Shown: positions 18,908 through 27,826, numbered from the stretch's first letter. The stretch: DNA of 64,000 nucleotides from Streptomyces diacarni (GCF_003323715.1 NZ_QOIN01000047.1:186001-250000), one strand, 5' to 3'. A program made the numbers and translations. The notes: generated by a model not told the origin, from the sequence alone.

Positions 18908-19231
18908 GCCGCCATTCTCTCAGGTGCGCACGCCCTCCCGTGACCCGATTACGGGTGAGCTGACGCACGGGCGGCGCACGGGTGGCTCTCCCCTGCCGTC
19001 CCGCCCGTGCGCCGGCGCCCGGTGCGCCTCCCCGTGGCCCCGTGCCGGGGCCCCGCGGGCCGCGGTACCGCTCCGGCGTACGCCCCCGCGGCACCGCGCG
19101 GACACAGGGCCCCGCGCCCACCCCACCGGGACAAGCGTCCCCCGGACAGGGACGGCGGCACGGGCGCCGAGGGAAGATGGGAGGTGCCGCCCCACCCCGC
19201 GGCACCGGTACGCACAGAGACGGAGACGACG
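18908..19231. other. Divergent intergenic region trpS/rocD
   Basis: No gene is seen in these 324 bases. A short inverted repeat ACCCG-ATTA-CGGGT at 18943-18956 lies 36 bases upstream of trpS and may belong to its promoter. No T-box-like leader, tRNA or clear tryptophan attenuator was recognised. The rocD side is uniformly GC-rich. Confidence 0.5.
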
Positions 19232-20449
19232 ATGTCCACCCTCTCCACCGCCACGAGCGCGCAGAGCATCGCCACCGCGGAGGCCCACAGCGCGCACAAC
19301 TACCACCCGCTCCCCATCGTCGTCGCCACCGCGGACGGCGCGTGGGTGACCGATGTCGAGGGCCGCCGCCACCTCGACATGCTGGCCGGGTACTCGGCGC
19401 TGAACTTCGGCCACCGCAACCCTCGCCTGATCGAGGCGGCGAAGGCCCAGCTCGACCGCGTCACCCTGACCTCCCGCGCCTTCCACCACGACCGCTTCGC
19501 CGACTTCGCCTCCGAACTCGCCGACCTGTGCGGGATGGAGATGGTGCTGCCGATGAACACCGGCGCCGAAGCGGTGGAGACGGCCGTCAAGACGGCAAGG
19601 AAATGGGGCTACCGCGTCAAGGGCGTGCCCGCCGGGCAGGCGAAGATCATCGTCGCCGACAACAACTTCCACGGCCGTACGACGACGATCGTCAGCTTCT
19701 CCACCGACGAGGAGGCCCGCGCGGACCACGGCCCCTACACGCCGGGCTTCGAGACCGTGCCGTACGGCGACCTCGCGGCGCTGGAGGCCGCGCTCGACGC
19801 ACACACGGTCGCCGTGCTGCTGGAGCCCATCCAGGGAGAGGCCGGCGTCCTGGTGCCGCCGCCCGGCTACCTGGCCGGCGTCCGCGAACTCACCCGCGAG
19901 CGCGGGGTGCTGTTCATCGCCGACGAGATCCAGTCGGGACTGGGCCGCACCGGGGCCACCTTCGCCTGCGAACAGGAGGGCGTGGCCCCCGACATGTACG
20001 TGCTCGGCAAGGCGCTGGGCGGCGGCGTCGTGCCCGTCTCCGCCGTCGTCTCCTCGCGCGAGGTCCTCGGCGTTCACCGTCCGGGCGAGCACGGCTCCAC
20101 GTTCGGCGGAAACCCGCTGGCCTGCGCCGTCGCACTGGAGGTGCTGGAGATGCTGCGCGGCGGCGAGTACCAGCGGCGCGCCGCGGAACTGGGCGAACAC
20201 CTCCACCGCGAACTCGCCCTGCTGCCGGGCGCGGCCGTCCGCGAGGTCCGCGGACGCGGCCTGTGGGCCGGCGTCGGCATCGACCCCTCGCACGGCACGG
20301 GCCGTGAGATCTCCGAGAAACTGCTGGCCCGCGGCGTCCTGGTCAAGGACACCCACGGCTCCACCATCCGCCTCGCCCCACCCCTGGTCATCACCAAGGA
20401 AGACCTCGACTGGGGCCTGCAACAACTGCGCGCGGTGCTGGAGTCATGA
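19232..20449 (+). CDS. rocD: Ornithine--oxo-acid transaminase
   Basis: The 405-residue protein is a class III PLP aminotransferase converting ornithine and 2-oxoglutarate to glutamate semialdehyde and glutamate. Landmarks are NTGAEAVETAVK (109-120), NNFHGRT (144-150), ADEIQSGLGRTG (230-241, Asp231 holding the PLP ring nitrogen) and the Schiff-base Lys260 in VLGKALGGG, plus GSTFGGNPLA. The EIQSGLGRTG and GYSALNFGHRNP segments are typical of RocD rather than acetylornithine aminotransferase. ATG 19232 with GGAGACGACG in front is taken; a longer frame upstream has no support. It stands alone, facing trpS. Confidence 0.9.
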   Translation: MSTLSTATSAQSIATAEAHSAHNYHPLPIVVATADGAWVTDVEGRRHLDMLAGYSALNFGHRNPRLIEAAKAQLDRVTLTSRAFHHDRFADFASELADLCGMEMVLPMNTGAEAVETAVKTARKWGYRVKGVPAGQAKIIVADNNFHGRTTTIVSFSTDEEARADHGPYTPGFETVPYGDLAALEAALDAHTVAVLLEPIQGEAGVLVPPPGYLAGVRELTRERGVLFIADEIQSGLGRTGATFACEQEGVAPDMYVLGKALGGGVVPVSAVVSSREVLGVHRPGEHGSTFGGNPLACAVALEVLEMLRGGEYQRRAAELGEHLHRELALLPGAAVREVRGRGLWAGVGIDPSHGTGREISEKLLARGVLVKDTHGSTIRLAPPLVITKEDLDWGLQQLRAVLES

Positions 20450-20456
20450 CGCCTGC

Positions 20457-20777
20457 CTAGGTGCCGTCCGGATCGACAGCACCCAGCCGCAGCCCTCGGC
20501 TCTCCGCGACGCGCAGGGCGTTCGCGAGGGCGCGCGCGCACGTGTGCGGCGCCAGCCGGAGAGCGAGGGCTCCGGCGGCGGGGTTCGCCAGGACGTCTTC
20601 GGCTTCCCGCAACGCCAGCACCGCGTCCCGCGTCTGCCGTGCTTCCGTCCCGTCGGCCAGCGCCGAGATCATCCCGCCCTCGGCGTCCGCCGCCAGGTAG
20701 CAGGGCTTCCCGGTGTCCGTCGTCCATGGCAGCAGCCGCATGTCTTCGTGGAACAGCGGCTCACTCTTCTCCGGCAT
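20457..20777 (-). CDS. Small hypothetical protein beside an XRE regulator
   Basis: A 106-residue protein with LLPWTTDTGKPCYLAADAEGG at its N-terminal part (landmarks LPWT and GKPCYL) followed by an Ala/Leu-rich helical part ending ALRVAESRGLRLG. I have seen similar small proteins next to XRE regulators in Streptomyces, but know no function. AGAGGA stands eight bases before ATG 20777; the longer frame to 20864 has no ribosome site. It is divergent from the HTH gene at 20918, and the two are probably a functional pair (inference). Confidence 0.65.
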   Translation of the reverse strand: MPEKSEPLFHEDMRLLPWTTDTGKPCYLAADAEGGMISALADGTEARQTRDAVLALREAEDVLANPAAGALALRLAPHTCARALANALRVAESRGLRLGAVDPDGT

Positions 20778-20917
20778 TCTGTGTTCCTCTCCACGGGTGC
20801 CGCTCATGGTCGTCGCCGTCGGCGGGACAGTGCGACGACGTTCGGGGCGCCCGACCGGAGTCACCCAAAGGCGTCAAACCGGTGTCATACGCGAGCGCTT
20901 GGTCCTAACGTGGGCCC
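20778..20917. promoter_or_regulatory. Shared divergent promoter region of the small protein and XRE gene
   Basis: On the plus strand TAACGT at 20905-20910 ends seven bases before the ATG at 20918, with TGTCAT about 18 bases further upstream, so the XRE message may be leaderless. This is a weak promoter match. Confidence 0.35.
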
Positions 20918-21718
20918 ATGGCCACAGCCGAGCATGTTCCGAACGACGTCCTGCGTGCCGTGCGCATCGGGCTGCGCCTGAGCCAGGACGATTTGGCCAG
21001 GGTGCTGCGGCGCTCCGGAGAAGAGGCCGGGGAGCCGAACGACGCGAGCAAGCGGCTCGTCCAGCGCTGGGAGGCAGGAATCAGCCGCACTCCACGCCCC
21101 GTGTACGCGCGCGCGTTGGAGCGGGTCACCGGGCGGCCGGTGGAGTCGCTCGGGTTCAGCCTCCCGGTGCCGGGCGCCCGCGTGCGGGAGGACGGGCACG
21201 GCGGACACGACCTGCAAGCCGGGGAAGCCGGATCAGTCGGGGGAGCGGGAACGGCCGGTGGCGCGGGGGCCCGGGCGCGGCACGAGCAGCAGCCGCCCCC
21301 GCACTACGGCGGCGTCTGGCTGAGCCGCTACGAGTACTTCAGCTCGGGTCGGGGCGCCACCTTCACCGGGGTCCATCACGTCGTGCTGGTGCAGCACGGG
21401 AACCGGCTCACCGGGGAATCGCTGCCGGACGGGTCGAGCAACCCGGGCTCGCCGCTGGCGCTGGAGATGACCGTGGACCGCAACGTGGTCACCGGGACAT
21501 GGACGGAGCAGACCGCGGCCGGTGGCTACTACGCGGGCGCCCGCTACCACGGCGCGCTTCAGCTCCTCGTCGAGCCGACCGGGCGGCGGATGACCGGCAA
21601 GTGGCTCGGCTTCGGGAAGGACTTCGACGTGAACTCGGGGCCGTGGGAGCTGGTCTTCCTCGACAGTTCCACCGGCAAGGCCGCGCTGGAGCGTTACAGC
21701 CGCCCGCCGGGTAAGTGA
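20918..21718 (+). CDS. XRE-type regulator with C-terminal beta-rich domain of unknown type
   Basis: The 266-residue protein starts with an HTH (LRAVRIGLRLSQDDLARVLRRSG and KRLVQRWEAGIS, residues 10-55), then a Gly/Ala-rich linker (80-125), and ends with a beta-strand-rich domain (128-262) featuring YGGVWLSRYEYFSSGR, VVLVQHGNRLTGESLP, VVTGTWTEQT, GYYAGARYHGALQLLV and GKWLGFGKDFDVNSGPWELVFL. The alternating G-W/Y strands resemble a lipocalin-like or avidin-like barrel and may bind a small molecule; this is only a pattern impression. It would make the protein a one-component sensor. Confidence 0.7.
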   Translation: MATAEHVPNDVLRAVRIGLRLSQDDLARVLRRSGEEAGEPNDASKRLVQRWEAGISRTPRPVYARALERVTGRPVESLGFSLPVPGARVREDGHGGHDLQAGEAGSVGGAGTAGGAGARARHEQQPPPHYGGVWLSRYEYFSSGRGATFTGVHHVVLVQHGNRLTGESLPDGSSNPGSPLALEMTVDRNVVTGTWTEQTAAGGYYAGARYHGALQLLVEPTGRRMTGKWLGFGKDFDVNSGPWELVFLDSSTGKAALERYSRPPGK

Positions 21719-21746
21719 CGGGTCAGTGACGCGGGTTCGCTCTGTC

Positions 21747-22151
21747 TCAGCTGGCCGGAGCCGTGAGGGTGTGGCGGAGGGCGGTGATCGTCGGGGGCCA
21801 GGGGGAGGTGGGCGACTCGGTCCACAGGTCGAGGAGTTCGGACGGTTGTGTGGTGACGCGGTCGAGGGCTTGGACGGCGAGGGGGCGCAGGTCGGTCAGG
21901 TCGGGGAGGGGATGCTGCGGGCCGGTGGCCCGGGCGGCGGGGGCGCCTTCGGGGTGCTGGGCGGCGACCAGGGCGGCCGCGGCGACGGCTTCCTGGCCGA
22001 GGTCGGCGTCCAGGTAGTCGGCGGTTCCGGTCGCCTCACGGAGGGCCGCTGCGAGGAGAGCGTGCCTCTCGTGGGGCGCCGCGTCGTCGAGGGTGCCGGC
22101 GAAGTCGGCCGCGGCGTCGTTGTCGAAGGGGCCGGCGTCCCATGTACCCAT
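21747..22151 (-). CDS. DUF4259 domain protein
   Basis: The 134-residue protein begins MGTWDAGPFDNDAAADFAGTLDD, the hallmark of DUF4259 (G-PFDND-AADF), and is helical throughout. The family is widespread in actinobacteria and has no established function. GGGAG stands seven bases before the ATG. Possibly in one transcription unit with the permease upstream, 123 bases away. Confidence 0.85.
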   Translation of the reverse strand: MGTWDAGPFDNDAAADFAGTLDDAAPHERHALLAAALREATGTADYLDADLGQEAVAAAALVAAQHPEGAPAARATGPQHPLPDLTDLRPLAVQALDRVTTQPSELLDLWTESPTSPWPPTITALRHTLTAPAS

Positions 22152-22274
22152 CGTGCTGCTCCCATTCGGTGGTGTGGCAGGGCAAGAGGCGGCGCTCGTG
22201 CGGGCGAGCGCGGGAGGAATCGTCGCACCCGGGTGTGACAGCCGTCGGGCCCGGCGGTGGGCTGCCGCGTGCGG

Positions 22275-23708
22275 CTACTGTCGGGGCCCGGCGGCTTCCT
22301 GTGCGCGGACGGTGCGGCGCTGGGTCGCCAGCGTGACGGTGAAGGCCAGCGCCAGCGCCACCAGCAGGCCCAGGTTGGCGCCGGCCCAGGTGCCGTCGCG
22401 GCCGCCCAGGCCCAGGGGCGCCAGGAGGTAGCCCTGCCAGTCGAGCCAGGTGGCGCCGGTGTTGGCGACCAGGCCCCAGCCCACGGCGGTGGCGGCGGCC
22501 AGGAGGGTGACGGGGAGCCACCGTATGTCGCCGTAGCGGCCTGCCGCCCTGAAGAGGTCGGCGTCGTCGAAGGGGCGGGCGCGCAGGGCGAGGTCGGCGA
22601 GCATGATGCCGCACCAGGCGGCGATGGGGACGCCGAGGGTGGTGAGGAACGCGGTGAAGGTGGACAGGAAGTCGTCGGCGAGGAAGACGAGGGCGACGGT
22701 GCCCGCGACCATCAGCGCGCCGTCGATTCCGGCGGCGACATAGCGCGGGACGCGCACGCCGACGGCGAGCAGCGCGAGGCCGGAGGAGTAGATGTCGAGG
22801 ACCGCGCCGCCGACCAGGCCCGCCACGGCGACCAGGGTGAAGGGGAGGAGGAACCACAGCGGGAGGAGGGTGGTGAGGGCGCCGATGGGGTCGGCGGCGA
22901 CCGCCTGGTTCAGGTCGGTGGAGGAGCCGGCCAGCAGCAGGCCGAAGACGAAGAGCAGGAGGGGCGCCAGCGAGCCGCCGAGCGTGGTCCAGGCGGCGAC
23001 GGCCGTGCCACGTGTACGCCGGGGCAGGTAGCGCGAGTAGTCGGCGGCGGCGTTGACCCAGCCGAGCCCGAACCCGGTCATCACGAACACGAGTGCGCCC
23101 ACGACCTGTTGGGTGGAGCCGTGGGGCAGCGCGGCGACGCGGTTCCAGTGGATCTCGTCGGCCACCAGCACCACGTAGCCGATGGTCAGGGCGCCTGTCA
23201 CGACGGTGATGGCGGTCTGGAGCCGCATGATGAGGTCGAATCCGATGACTCCGGCGGCGACGGTGAGAGCGGAGACGACGAGCAGGGCGAGGATCTTGGT
23301 GCCCGTGCCGCCGCCCCAGCCGAGGCGGTCGAGGACGGTGGCCGTCGCCAGGGTCGCCAGCGTCACCAGGACGGTTTCCCAGCCGACGGTCAGTATCCAG
23401 GAGACGGCGGAGGGCAGCCGGTTGCCGCGGACTCCGAAGGCGGCACGGCTGAGGACCATCGTCGGTGCGGAGCCGCGCTTGCCGGCCACGGCGATCAGCC
23501 CGCACAGGAGGAAGGAGACGAGGATGCCGGCGATGCCGGCGAACAGCGCCTGCCAGAAGGAGAGGCCGAAGCCGAGCGCGAACGAGCCGTAGCCGAGTCC
23601 GAGCACGGAGACGTTGGAGCCGAACCACGGCCAGAACAGCTGGGCGGGTCGCCCTTTGCGTTCGGCCTCGGCGATGACGTTGAGACCGTTCTCCTCCACT
23701 GTCGGCAT
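22275..23708 (-). CDS. NCS1 family nucleobase:cation symporter (cytosine permease-like)
   Basis: The 477-residue membrane protein has about twelve hydrophobic helices and the NCS1 family features LFWPWFGSNVSVLGLGYGSF near the start, the substrate-site region GFGLGWVNAAADYSRYLPR and VLDIYSSGLALLAVG. NCS1 proteins import cytosine, purines, hydantoins or related bases with Na+ or H+. Start ATG 23708 is chosen because the conserved NCS1 opening follows directly; the ribosome site is poor. It lies behind the MocR gene on the same strand; whether it is co-transcribed is unclear. Confidence 0.87.
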   Translation of the reverse strand: MPTVEENGLNVIAEAERKGRPAQLFWPWFGSNVSVLGLGYGSFALGFGLSFWQALFAGIAGILVSFLLCGLIAVAGKRGSAPTMVLSRAAFGVRGNRLPSAVSWILTVGWETVLVTLATLATATVLDRLGWGGGTGTKILALLVVSALTVAAGVIGFDLIMRLQTAITVVTGALTIGYVVLVADEIHWNRVAALPHGSTQQVVGALVFVMTGFGLGWVNAAADYSRYLPRRTRGTAVAAWTTLGGSLAPLLLFVFGLLLAGSSTDLNQAVAADPIGALTTLLPLWFLLPFTLVAVAGLVGGAVLDIYSSGLALLAVGVRVPRYVAAGIDGALMVAGTVALVFLADDFLSTFTAFLTTLGVPIAAWCGIMLADLALRARPFDDADLFRAAGRYGDIRWLPVTLLAAATAVGWGLVANTGATWLDWQGYLLAPLGLGGRDGTWAGANLGLLVALALAFTVTLATQRRTVRAQEAAGPRQ

Positions 23709-23722
23709 GGCGCCGCACACCC

Positions 23723-23750
23723 CCGTCTGCCGTCTGCCGTCTGCCGTCTG
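23723..23750. repeat. 7-bp tandem repeat, four copies
   Basis: CCGTCTG is repeated four times without error directly upstream of the permease start, between it and the MocR gene. It lies in the leader of the permease and may vary in copy number between strains. Confidence 0.85.
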
Positions 23751-23818
23751 GGCCACCGGATGCCCGTGGACGGCTTCCGTACGGGCCCGTGGAGCCTCCA
23801 CGTACGCCGTGCGGTGCG

Positions 23819-25402
23819 TCAAGCCCCTCTTCGGCCGGGTGCGGGTTCCGCTCCGGGGCGCAGCGAGGCGAGGGTGGTGCACAGCGCGTCCAGCGCCGCC
23901 CCGTACGCGTGTTCGGCGGGGCTTCCGTAGCCGACGACCAGGGACGGGCCCGCGGCGGCCGGGCCCTGCGCGGCCGGGTGCCGGAAGCCGGTGAGCGCGT
24001 CGAGGCCGACGCCCGCCCGCTCCAGGGCCCGCAGCGCGCGCTCCTCCCCCACGCCGGGCGGCAGGGCGAGAACGGCGTGCAGTCCGGCGGCGATGCCGGT
24101 GGCGCGCGCCTCGGGTACGCGGGCGGCCAGCGCTTCGACGAGCCGGTCGCGCCGGGCGCGGTAACGGTGCCGCATGGCGCGCACGTGCCGGTCGTAGGCG
24201 CCGCGTTCCAGGAAGTCGGCGAGCGTGAGCTGGTCGAGGCTGCCCTGGGCCCATTCGGCGGGCGTCTTGGCCGCCAGGACGTCGTCCACGAGGTGGTCGG
24301 GCAGCACCATCCACGCCAGCCGCAGCGCCGGTGCCAGCGCCTTGCTGGCGGTGCCGAGGTGGACGACGCGTTCGGGGTCGAGTCCTTGGAGAGCTCCCAC
24401 GGGCTGCCTGTCGTACCGGAACTCGCCGTCGTAGTCGTCCTCCAGTACGAGTCCGCCGCTGCGCCGCGCCCAGTCGACGACGGCGGCCCGCCGGTCCGGG
24501 TGCAGCGGCACACCGAGCGGGTACTGGTGCGCGGGGGTCAGCAGCACGGCTCCGACGTCGGCGAACCCGGGGTCCGCGTCGAGGACTTCCGTGCGCGCGC
24601 CGTGCGCGTCCACGGGCAGTGGACGGGCGGGCGCGCCCCGTGCCTGAAGCAGCTCGCGGTGGAAGAACAGGCCGTACTCCTCCACGGCGGCCGTCCCGGC
24701 GACGACCCTCGACAGCAGGGAGACGCCCTGTGCGAAGCCCGCGCACACCACGATGCGTCCGGGGTCGGCGCGTACGCCGCGCGCCCGCGCCAGGTAGTCG
24801 GCCAGTGCGCGCCGCAGCTCGGCGGTGCCCCGCAGGTCGCCGTGCGAGAACGCGTGGGCGGGTGCGGCGGTCAGCGCTCTGCGGGCCGACGTCAGCCACG
24901 CCGAGCGGGGGAACGCCGAGACGTCGGGCGCGCCGGTGCGCAGGTCGTGCGGGGGCCGCTGGCGCCTGCGCTCCGCGAGGGCCGCACGGGCCCGCTCCTG
25001 CAGGGTGCCCCCCACCGGGTGGGCTGGGCCGCGGCGCTGCCCCGCGCGGTACGAAGCGGCGCGCCCGGGACTGCGGCGTTCGCGGGGGCGGGACGGGGGT
25101 GCCGGCGTGGCGCGTTCGGCGACGCGGGTGCCGGAGCCCTGGCGGGCGGACAGCCATCCCTCCGCGACCAGTTCGGCGTAGGCGCCCGCCACGGTGTTGC
25201 GCGCAAGGCCCAGGTCGGCGGCCAGGCTCCGGGAGGACGGCAGCCGGGTGCCGGGGGCCAGCCTTCCGGAGCGGACGGCGTCGCGCAGGGCGGCCAGCAG
25301 GGCAGCCCGGGGGCGTCGCGCGCCGGAGCCGGTGGAGAGTGCGAGGTCGAGGTGGAGGTCGCTGCCGCCGGACGGCGGCGAAGTGGCCCATGAATCCGCC
25401 AT
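23819..25402 (-). CDS. MocR/PdxR family regulator (GntR HTH fused to aminotransferase fold)
   Basis: The 527-residue protein has a GntR winged helix (residues 25-95; LPSSRSLAADLGLARNTVAGAY) and a long linker joined to a fold-type I aminotransferase domain from about 150, with LLTPAHQYPLG, EDDYDGEFRY and the PLP lysine Lys354 in GTASKALAP. MocR proteins bind PLP and control vitamin B6, GABA or amino-acid genes and usually act on their own divergent promoter. ATG 25402 lies inside the operator region, so the message is likely leaderless. The divergent AhpD-like gene is the most probable target. Confidence 0.87.
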   Translation of the reverse strand: MADSWATSPPSGGSDLHLDLALSTGSGARRPRAALLAALRDAVRSGRLAPGTRLPSSRSLAADLGLARNTVAGAYAELVAEGWLSARQGSGTRVAERATPAPPSRPRERRSPGRAASYRAGQRRGPAHPVGGTLQERARAALAERRRQRPPHDLRTGAPDVSAFPRSAWLTSARRALTAAPAHAFSHGDLRGTAELRRALADYLARARGVRADPGRIVVCAGFAQGVSLLSRVVAGTAAVEEYGLFFHRELLQARGAPARPLPVDAHGARTEVLDADPGFADVGAVLLTPAHQYPLGVPLHPDRRAAVVDWARRSGGLVLEDDYDGEFRYDRQPVGALQGLDPERVVHLGTASKALAPALRLAWMVLPDHLVDDVLAAKTPAEWAQGSLDQLTLADFLERGAYDRHVRAMRHRYRARRDRLVEALAARVPEARATGIAAGLHAVLALPPGVGEERALRALERAGVGLDALTGFRHPAAQGPAAAGPSLVVGYGSPAEHAYGAALDALCTTLASLRPGAEPAPGRRGA

Positions 25403-25428
25403 GGAAGTGGACCATACGCGTGGCCCAT
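25382..25428. promoter_or_regulatory. Three GTGGnCCAT direct repeats, likely MocR operator
   Basis: GTGG-C-CCAT type boxes occur at 25383-25391, 25407-25415 and 25420-25428 (GTGGCCCAT, GTGGACCAT, GTGGCCCAT), spaced 24 and 13 bases apart. They span the start of the MocR gene and the promoter of the divergent operon. Direct repeats of this kind are the usual target of MocR-type regulators. Confidence 0.6.
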
Positions 25429-25448
25429 TCCTGCCTAGGCTCGGGGGC

Positions 25449-25913
25449 ATGACGACACGGCGTATGAACATCTGGCAGACCGCACCGCGACTGATGAAGG
25501 GCATGTCCGGCTTCCAGCAGGCCGCGGCCGCCGCCGGCCTGGACCCGGTGGTCGCCGAGCTGGTCAAGATCCGCGCCTCGCAGATCAACCGCTGTGCCTT
25601 CTGCCTGGACATGCACCTGACCGAGGCCCGCGAGAAGGGCGAGCGGCAGCTGCGTCTGGACCTGCTCGCCTCGTGGGAGGAGGCGGGCGACCTGTTCACC
25701 GAGCGGGAGGGCGCCGCGCTCGCCCTCACCGAGGCGGTCACCCGCCTGACGGACGGCTTCGTTCCCGACGAGGTCTACGCGCGCGCCGCGGCCCACTTCG
25801 ACGAGGCGGAACTGGCCGCGCTCCTCGGGCAGATCGTCGCGATCAACGCCTGGAACCGGTTCAACGTGGCGATCCGGGAGGTCCCCAAGAGCCTGGAAGA
25901 GGGCGCCTCCTGA
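25449..25913 (+). CDS. Carboxymuconolactone decarboxylase / AhpD-like protein
   Basis: A 154-residue all-helical protein with the AhpD redox motif CAFCLDMH (Cys49, Cys52, His56), preceded by VAELVKIRASQINRC. AhpD-type members reduce peroxides or act in thiol redox relay; others are lactone decarboxylases, and the CxxC-x3-H supports the redox type. It opens an operon with the PEP-mutase-like gene, sharing one base (TGATG), and is divergent from the MocR regulator, which probably controls it. Confidence 0.88.
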   Translation: MTTRRMNIWQTAPRLMKGMSGFQQAAAAAGLDPVVAELVKIRASQINRCAFCLDMHLTEAREKGERQLRLDLLASWEEAGDLFTEREGAALALTEAVTRLTDGFVPDEVYARAAAHFDEAELAALLGQIVAINAWNRFNVAIREVPKSLEEGAS

Positions 25914-26653
25914 TGGACACCGCCAAGAGGCTGCGCACGCTGCACCGCGACAGGGCGCCCGGCGACCCGCTGGTACTGCCGGGCCCCTGGGACGCCGCCA
26001 GCGCCCGCGCCTTCGCCGAGGCGGGTTTCCCCGCTCTCGCGACGCCGAGCGCGGGCGTCTCGGCGTCCCTCGGCCACGCCGACGGGCACTGCCCGGGCGA
26101 TGAGATGTTCGCCGCGATCGGCCGCATCACCCGGGCGGTGCATGCCCTGGATGTACCCGTCACCGCGGACGTCGAGAGGGGCTACGGGCTGGCGCCGGCC
26201 GAGCTCGCCGAGCGGCTCCACGCCTCGGGCGCCGTCGGATGCAATCTGGAGGACTCGGCGGGCGGGCGCCTCGTGGACGCCGAAGCGCAGGCGGAGTTCC
26301 TGGCCGCCGTACGGGAAGCCCTCGGTCCGGAACCGTTCCTCAACGCCCGCGTGGACGCCCACCTGCGCGGCGTCGCCGACCCGCTGGCCGAGGCGCTGCG
26401 GCGGGGGCGCGCGTACGTGGCCGCCGGCGCCGACGGGGTGTACCCGATCGGGGCGCCGCCCGCCGATCTGGCGGTCCTCGTCCGCGAACTCGGGGTTCCC
26501 GTCAACGGTCTGGCCCGTACCGGCGGGCCCGGCGTCGCCGAGCTCGCCGGGGCCGGGGTCGGCCGCGTCACCTTCGGTGGGGGGCTCGCCGCGCGGGCGA
26601 CGGAGGGGGTGCGGTCGATGGCGGCCGAGCTGCGCACGGGCCGGCTCCCGTGA
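25913..26653 (+). CDS. Isocitrate lyase / PEP mutase family protein
   Basis: A 246-residue TIM-barrel enzyme. Family landmarks are PGPWDAASARAFAEAGFPAL, ADVERGYG (Mg-binding region), CNLEDSAGG and LNARVDA. Members cleave C-C bonds of 2-hydroxy or oxo acids or form P-C bonds; the short form without the KKCGH-type loop of isocitrate lyase suggests an oxaloacetate- or methylisocitrate-like lyase, but this cannot be decided here. Start ATG overlaps the previous stop by one base and has GGAAGAGGG ahead. Confidence 0.85.
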   Translation: MDTAKRLRTLHRDRAPGDPLVLPGPWDAASARAFAEAGFPALATPSAGVSASLGHADGHCPGDEMFAAIGRITRAVHALDVPVTADVERGYGLAPAELAERLHASGAVGCNLEDSAGGRLVDAEAQAEFLAAVREALGPEPFLNARVDAHLRGVADPLAEALRRGRAYVAAGADGVYPIGAPPADLAVLVRELGVPVNGLARTGGPGVAELAGAGVGRVTFGGGLAARATEGVRSMAAELRTGRLP

Positions 26654-26669
26654 CCTGCCGCGCCCCTCG

Positions 26670-27737
26670 TCAGCCGGCGCGGGGCGCCGGGGCGGCGGTC
26701 AGCAGGGCCGAGAGGACGAGCACCGCGCCGAGCGCGGCCAGTTCCCACGCGGTGGGGCGCCACACCTGCGCGTAGGTCAACCGCGTGCGGTCCCGCATCA
26801 GGACGCGCCGGGCGACGAGCGCGCACAGGGCGACGGCGCCCACGACGGCCAGCTTGACCAGCAGCGTTCGGCCCCAGGCCGAGGAGGTCAAGGACCAGAC
26901 GGAGGGGAGCTTGCGCAGCGTGCTGGCCGTTCCCGTCCCGCACAGGGCGACGAACAGCCAAAAGGCCCGCCGCGCGTAGGCGGCCAGCAGGGCGCGGGCA
27001 GCGCCGGGTTCGCCGTGCCAGGCGCGCATGGTGCGCAGCGCGTGGACGAGGCCGCCCGTCCACAGCACCGTGCAGGCCAGGTGGACGAGGGTGAGGCCGA
27101 CGCCGAGGGCCTGGGTGTAGTTCTCGGGGTGGGCGCGCAGCGCTTCGGCGACGAGCACTCCGGCGAGCGGCGCGGCGGCCCAGGTGGGGCGCCGCAGGAA
27201 GACGCAGAGGGCGGCGAGCAGGAAGCCGTTGGCCTCGCAGAAGGCGAGCAGCCCCTCCCGGGTCGCGTAGATCTCGCTGAGTTCGGGGAGCCCGGCGGCG
27301 AGGCGGCCGTCGCCTGCCGCGGCCATGGAGGCGAGTGCGAGGGCGGCGGTCATGCCCGCCAGGGCCGCCCCCGCCGCCCATTCGGGTGGCTGCCGTGGCC
27401 CGTTGGCCGGGGTGTCCGGCAGGGAGCGGGAGACGTCGCGCGCCAGCCGCCGCCCGGCCACTTCGCCGAGTTGTACGCACAGCGCGGCGAACAGCACCGA
27501 GCGCAGCAGGGTGGTGACGCCGCCGCCGGGTATCCGCACCTCTCCGGTGCCGCCGGTGGCCACGTCCGTGCCGGTGAGTGCCACGGCGACGAGGACGCCG
27601 ACGCAGGCGGTGACCAGCGCGGCGGGTATCAGGGGGCGCCGCCCCGCGCGCGTGGCCCGGTGCCGTCCGCGGCCCGCGGGTGCCGCCGCGCCGCGGGGGC
27701 GGGACGGCGGCGGGGGCGGGAGGTCGGCCTGGCTCAC
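26670..27737 (-). CDS. CopD-type copper resistance membrane protein
   Basis: About 355 residues with eight or nine hydrophobic helices. The part around TLVHLACTVLWTGGLVHALRTM matches the CopD domain, which is thought to move copper across the inner membrane. GTG 27737 (MSQADLPPPPPSRPRG) is taken because further upstream the frame runs through 25-bp tandem repeats that are not a multiple of three and would be unlikely to be coding. No CopC-like partner is present here. It is convergent with the PEP-mutase-like gene, 16 bases apart. Confidence 0.8.
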   Translation of the reverse strand: MSQADLPPPPPSRPRGAAAPAGRGRHRATRAGRRPLIPAALVTACVGVLVAVALTGTDVATGGTGEVRIPGGGVTTLLRSVLFAALCVQLGEVAGRRLARDVSRSLPDTPANGPRQPPEWAAGAALAGMTAALALASMAAAGDGRLAAGLPELSEIYATREGLLAFCEANGFLLAALCVFLRRPTWAAAPLAGVLVAEALRAHPENYTQALGVGLTLVHLACTVLWTGGLVHALRTMRAWHGEPGAARALLAAYARRAFWLFVALCGTGTASTLRKLPSVWSLTSSAWGRTLLVKLAVVGAVALCALVARRVLMRDRTRLTYAQVWRPTAWELAALGAVLVLSALLTAAPAPRAG

Positions 27738-27826
27738 GGCCCAATTCTGCCCCAGCGGGGTGCCGCGCCCTTCGGGCTCGGGGGGCGTTACGGTGCGACC
27801 GGCCTCGTCGGGGCAGGCCGCGGTCC

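Noticed and set aside
18908..19231. T-box or trp attenuator before trpS
   Set aside because: No specifier loop, T-box sequence or Trp-rich leader peptide could be recognised.
22036..24513. 825-codon open frame on the minus strand
   Set aside because: It runs through the NCS1 and MocR genes in another frame; Arg/Pro-rich and lacking any domain.
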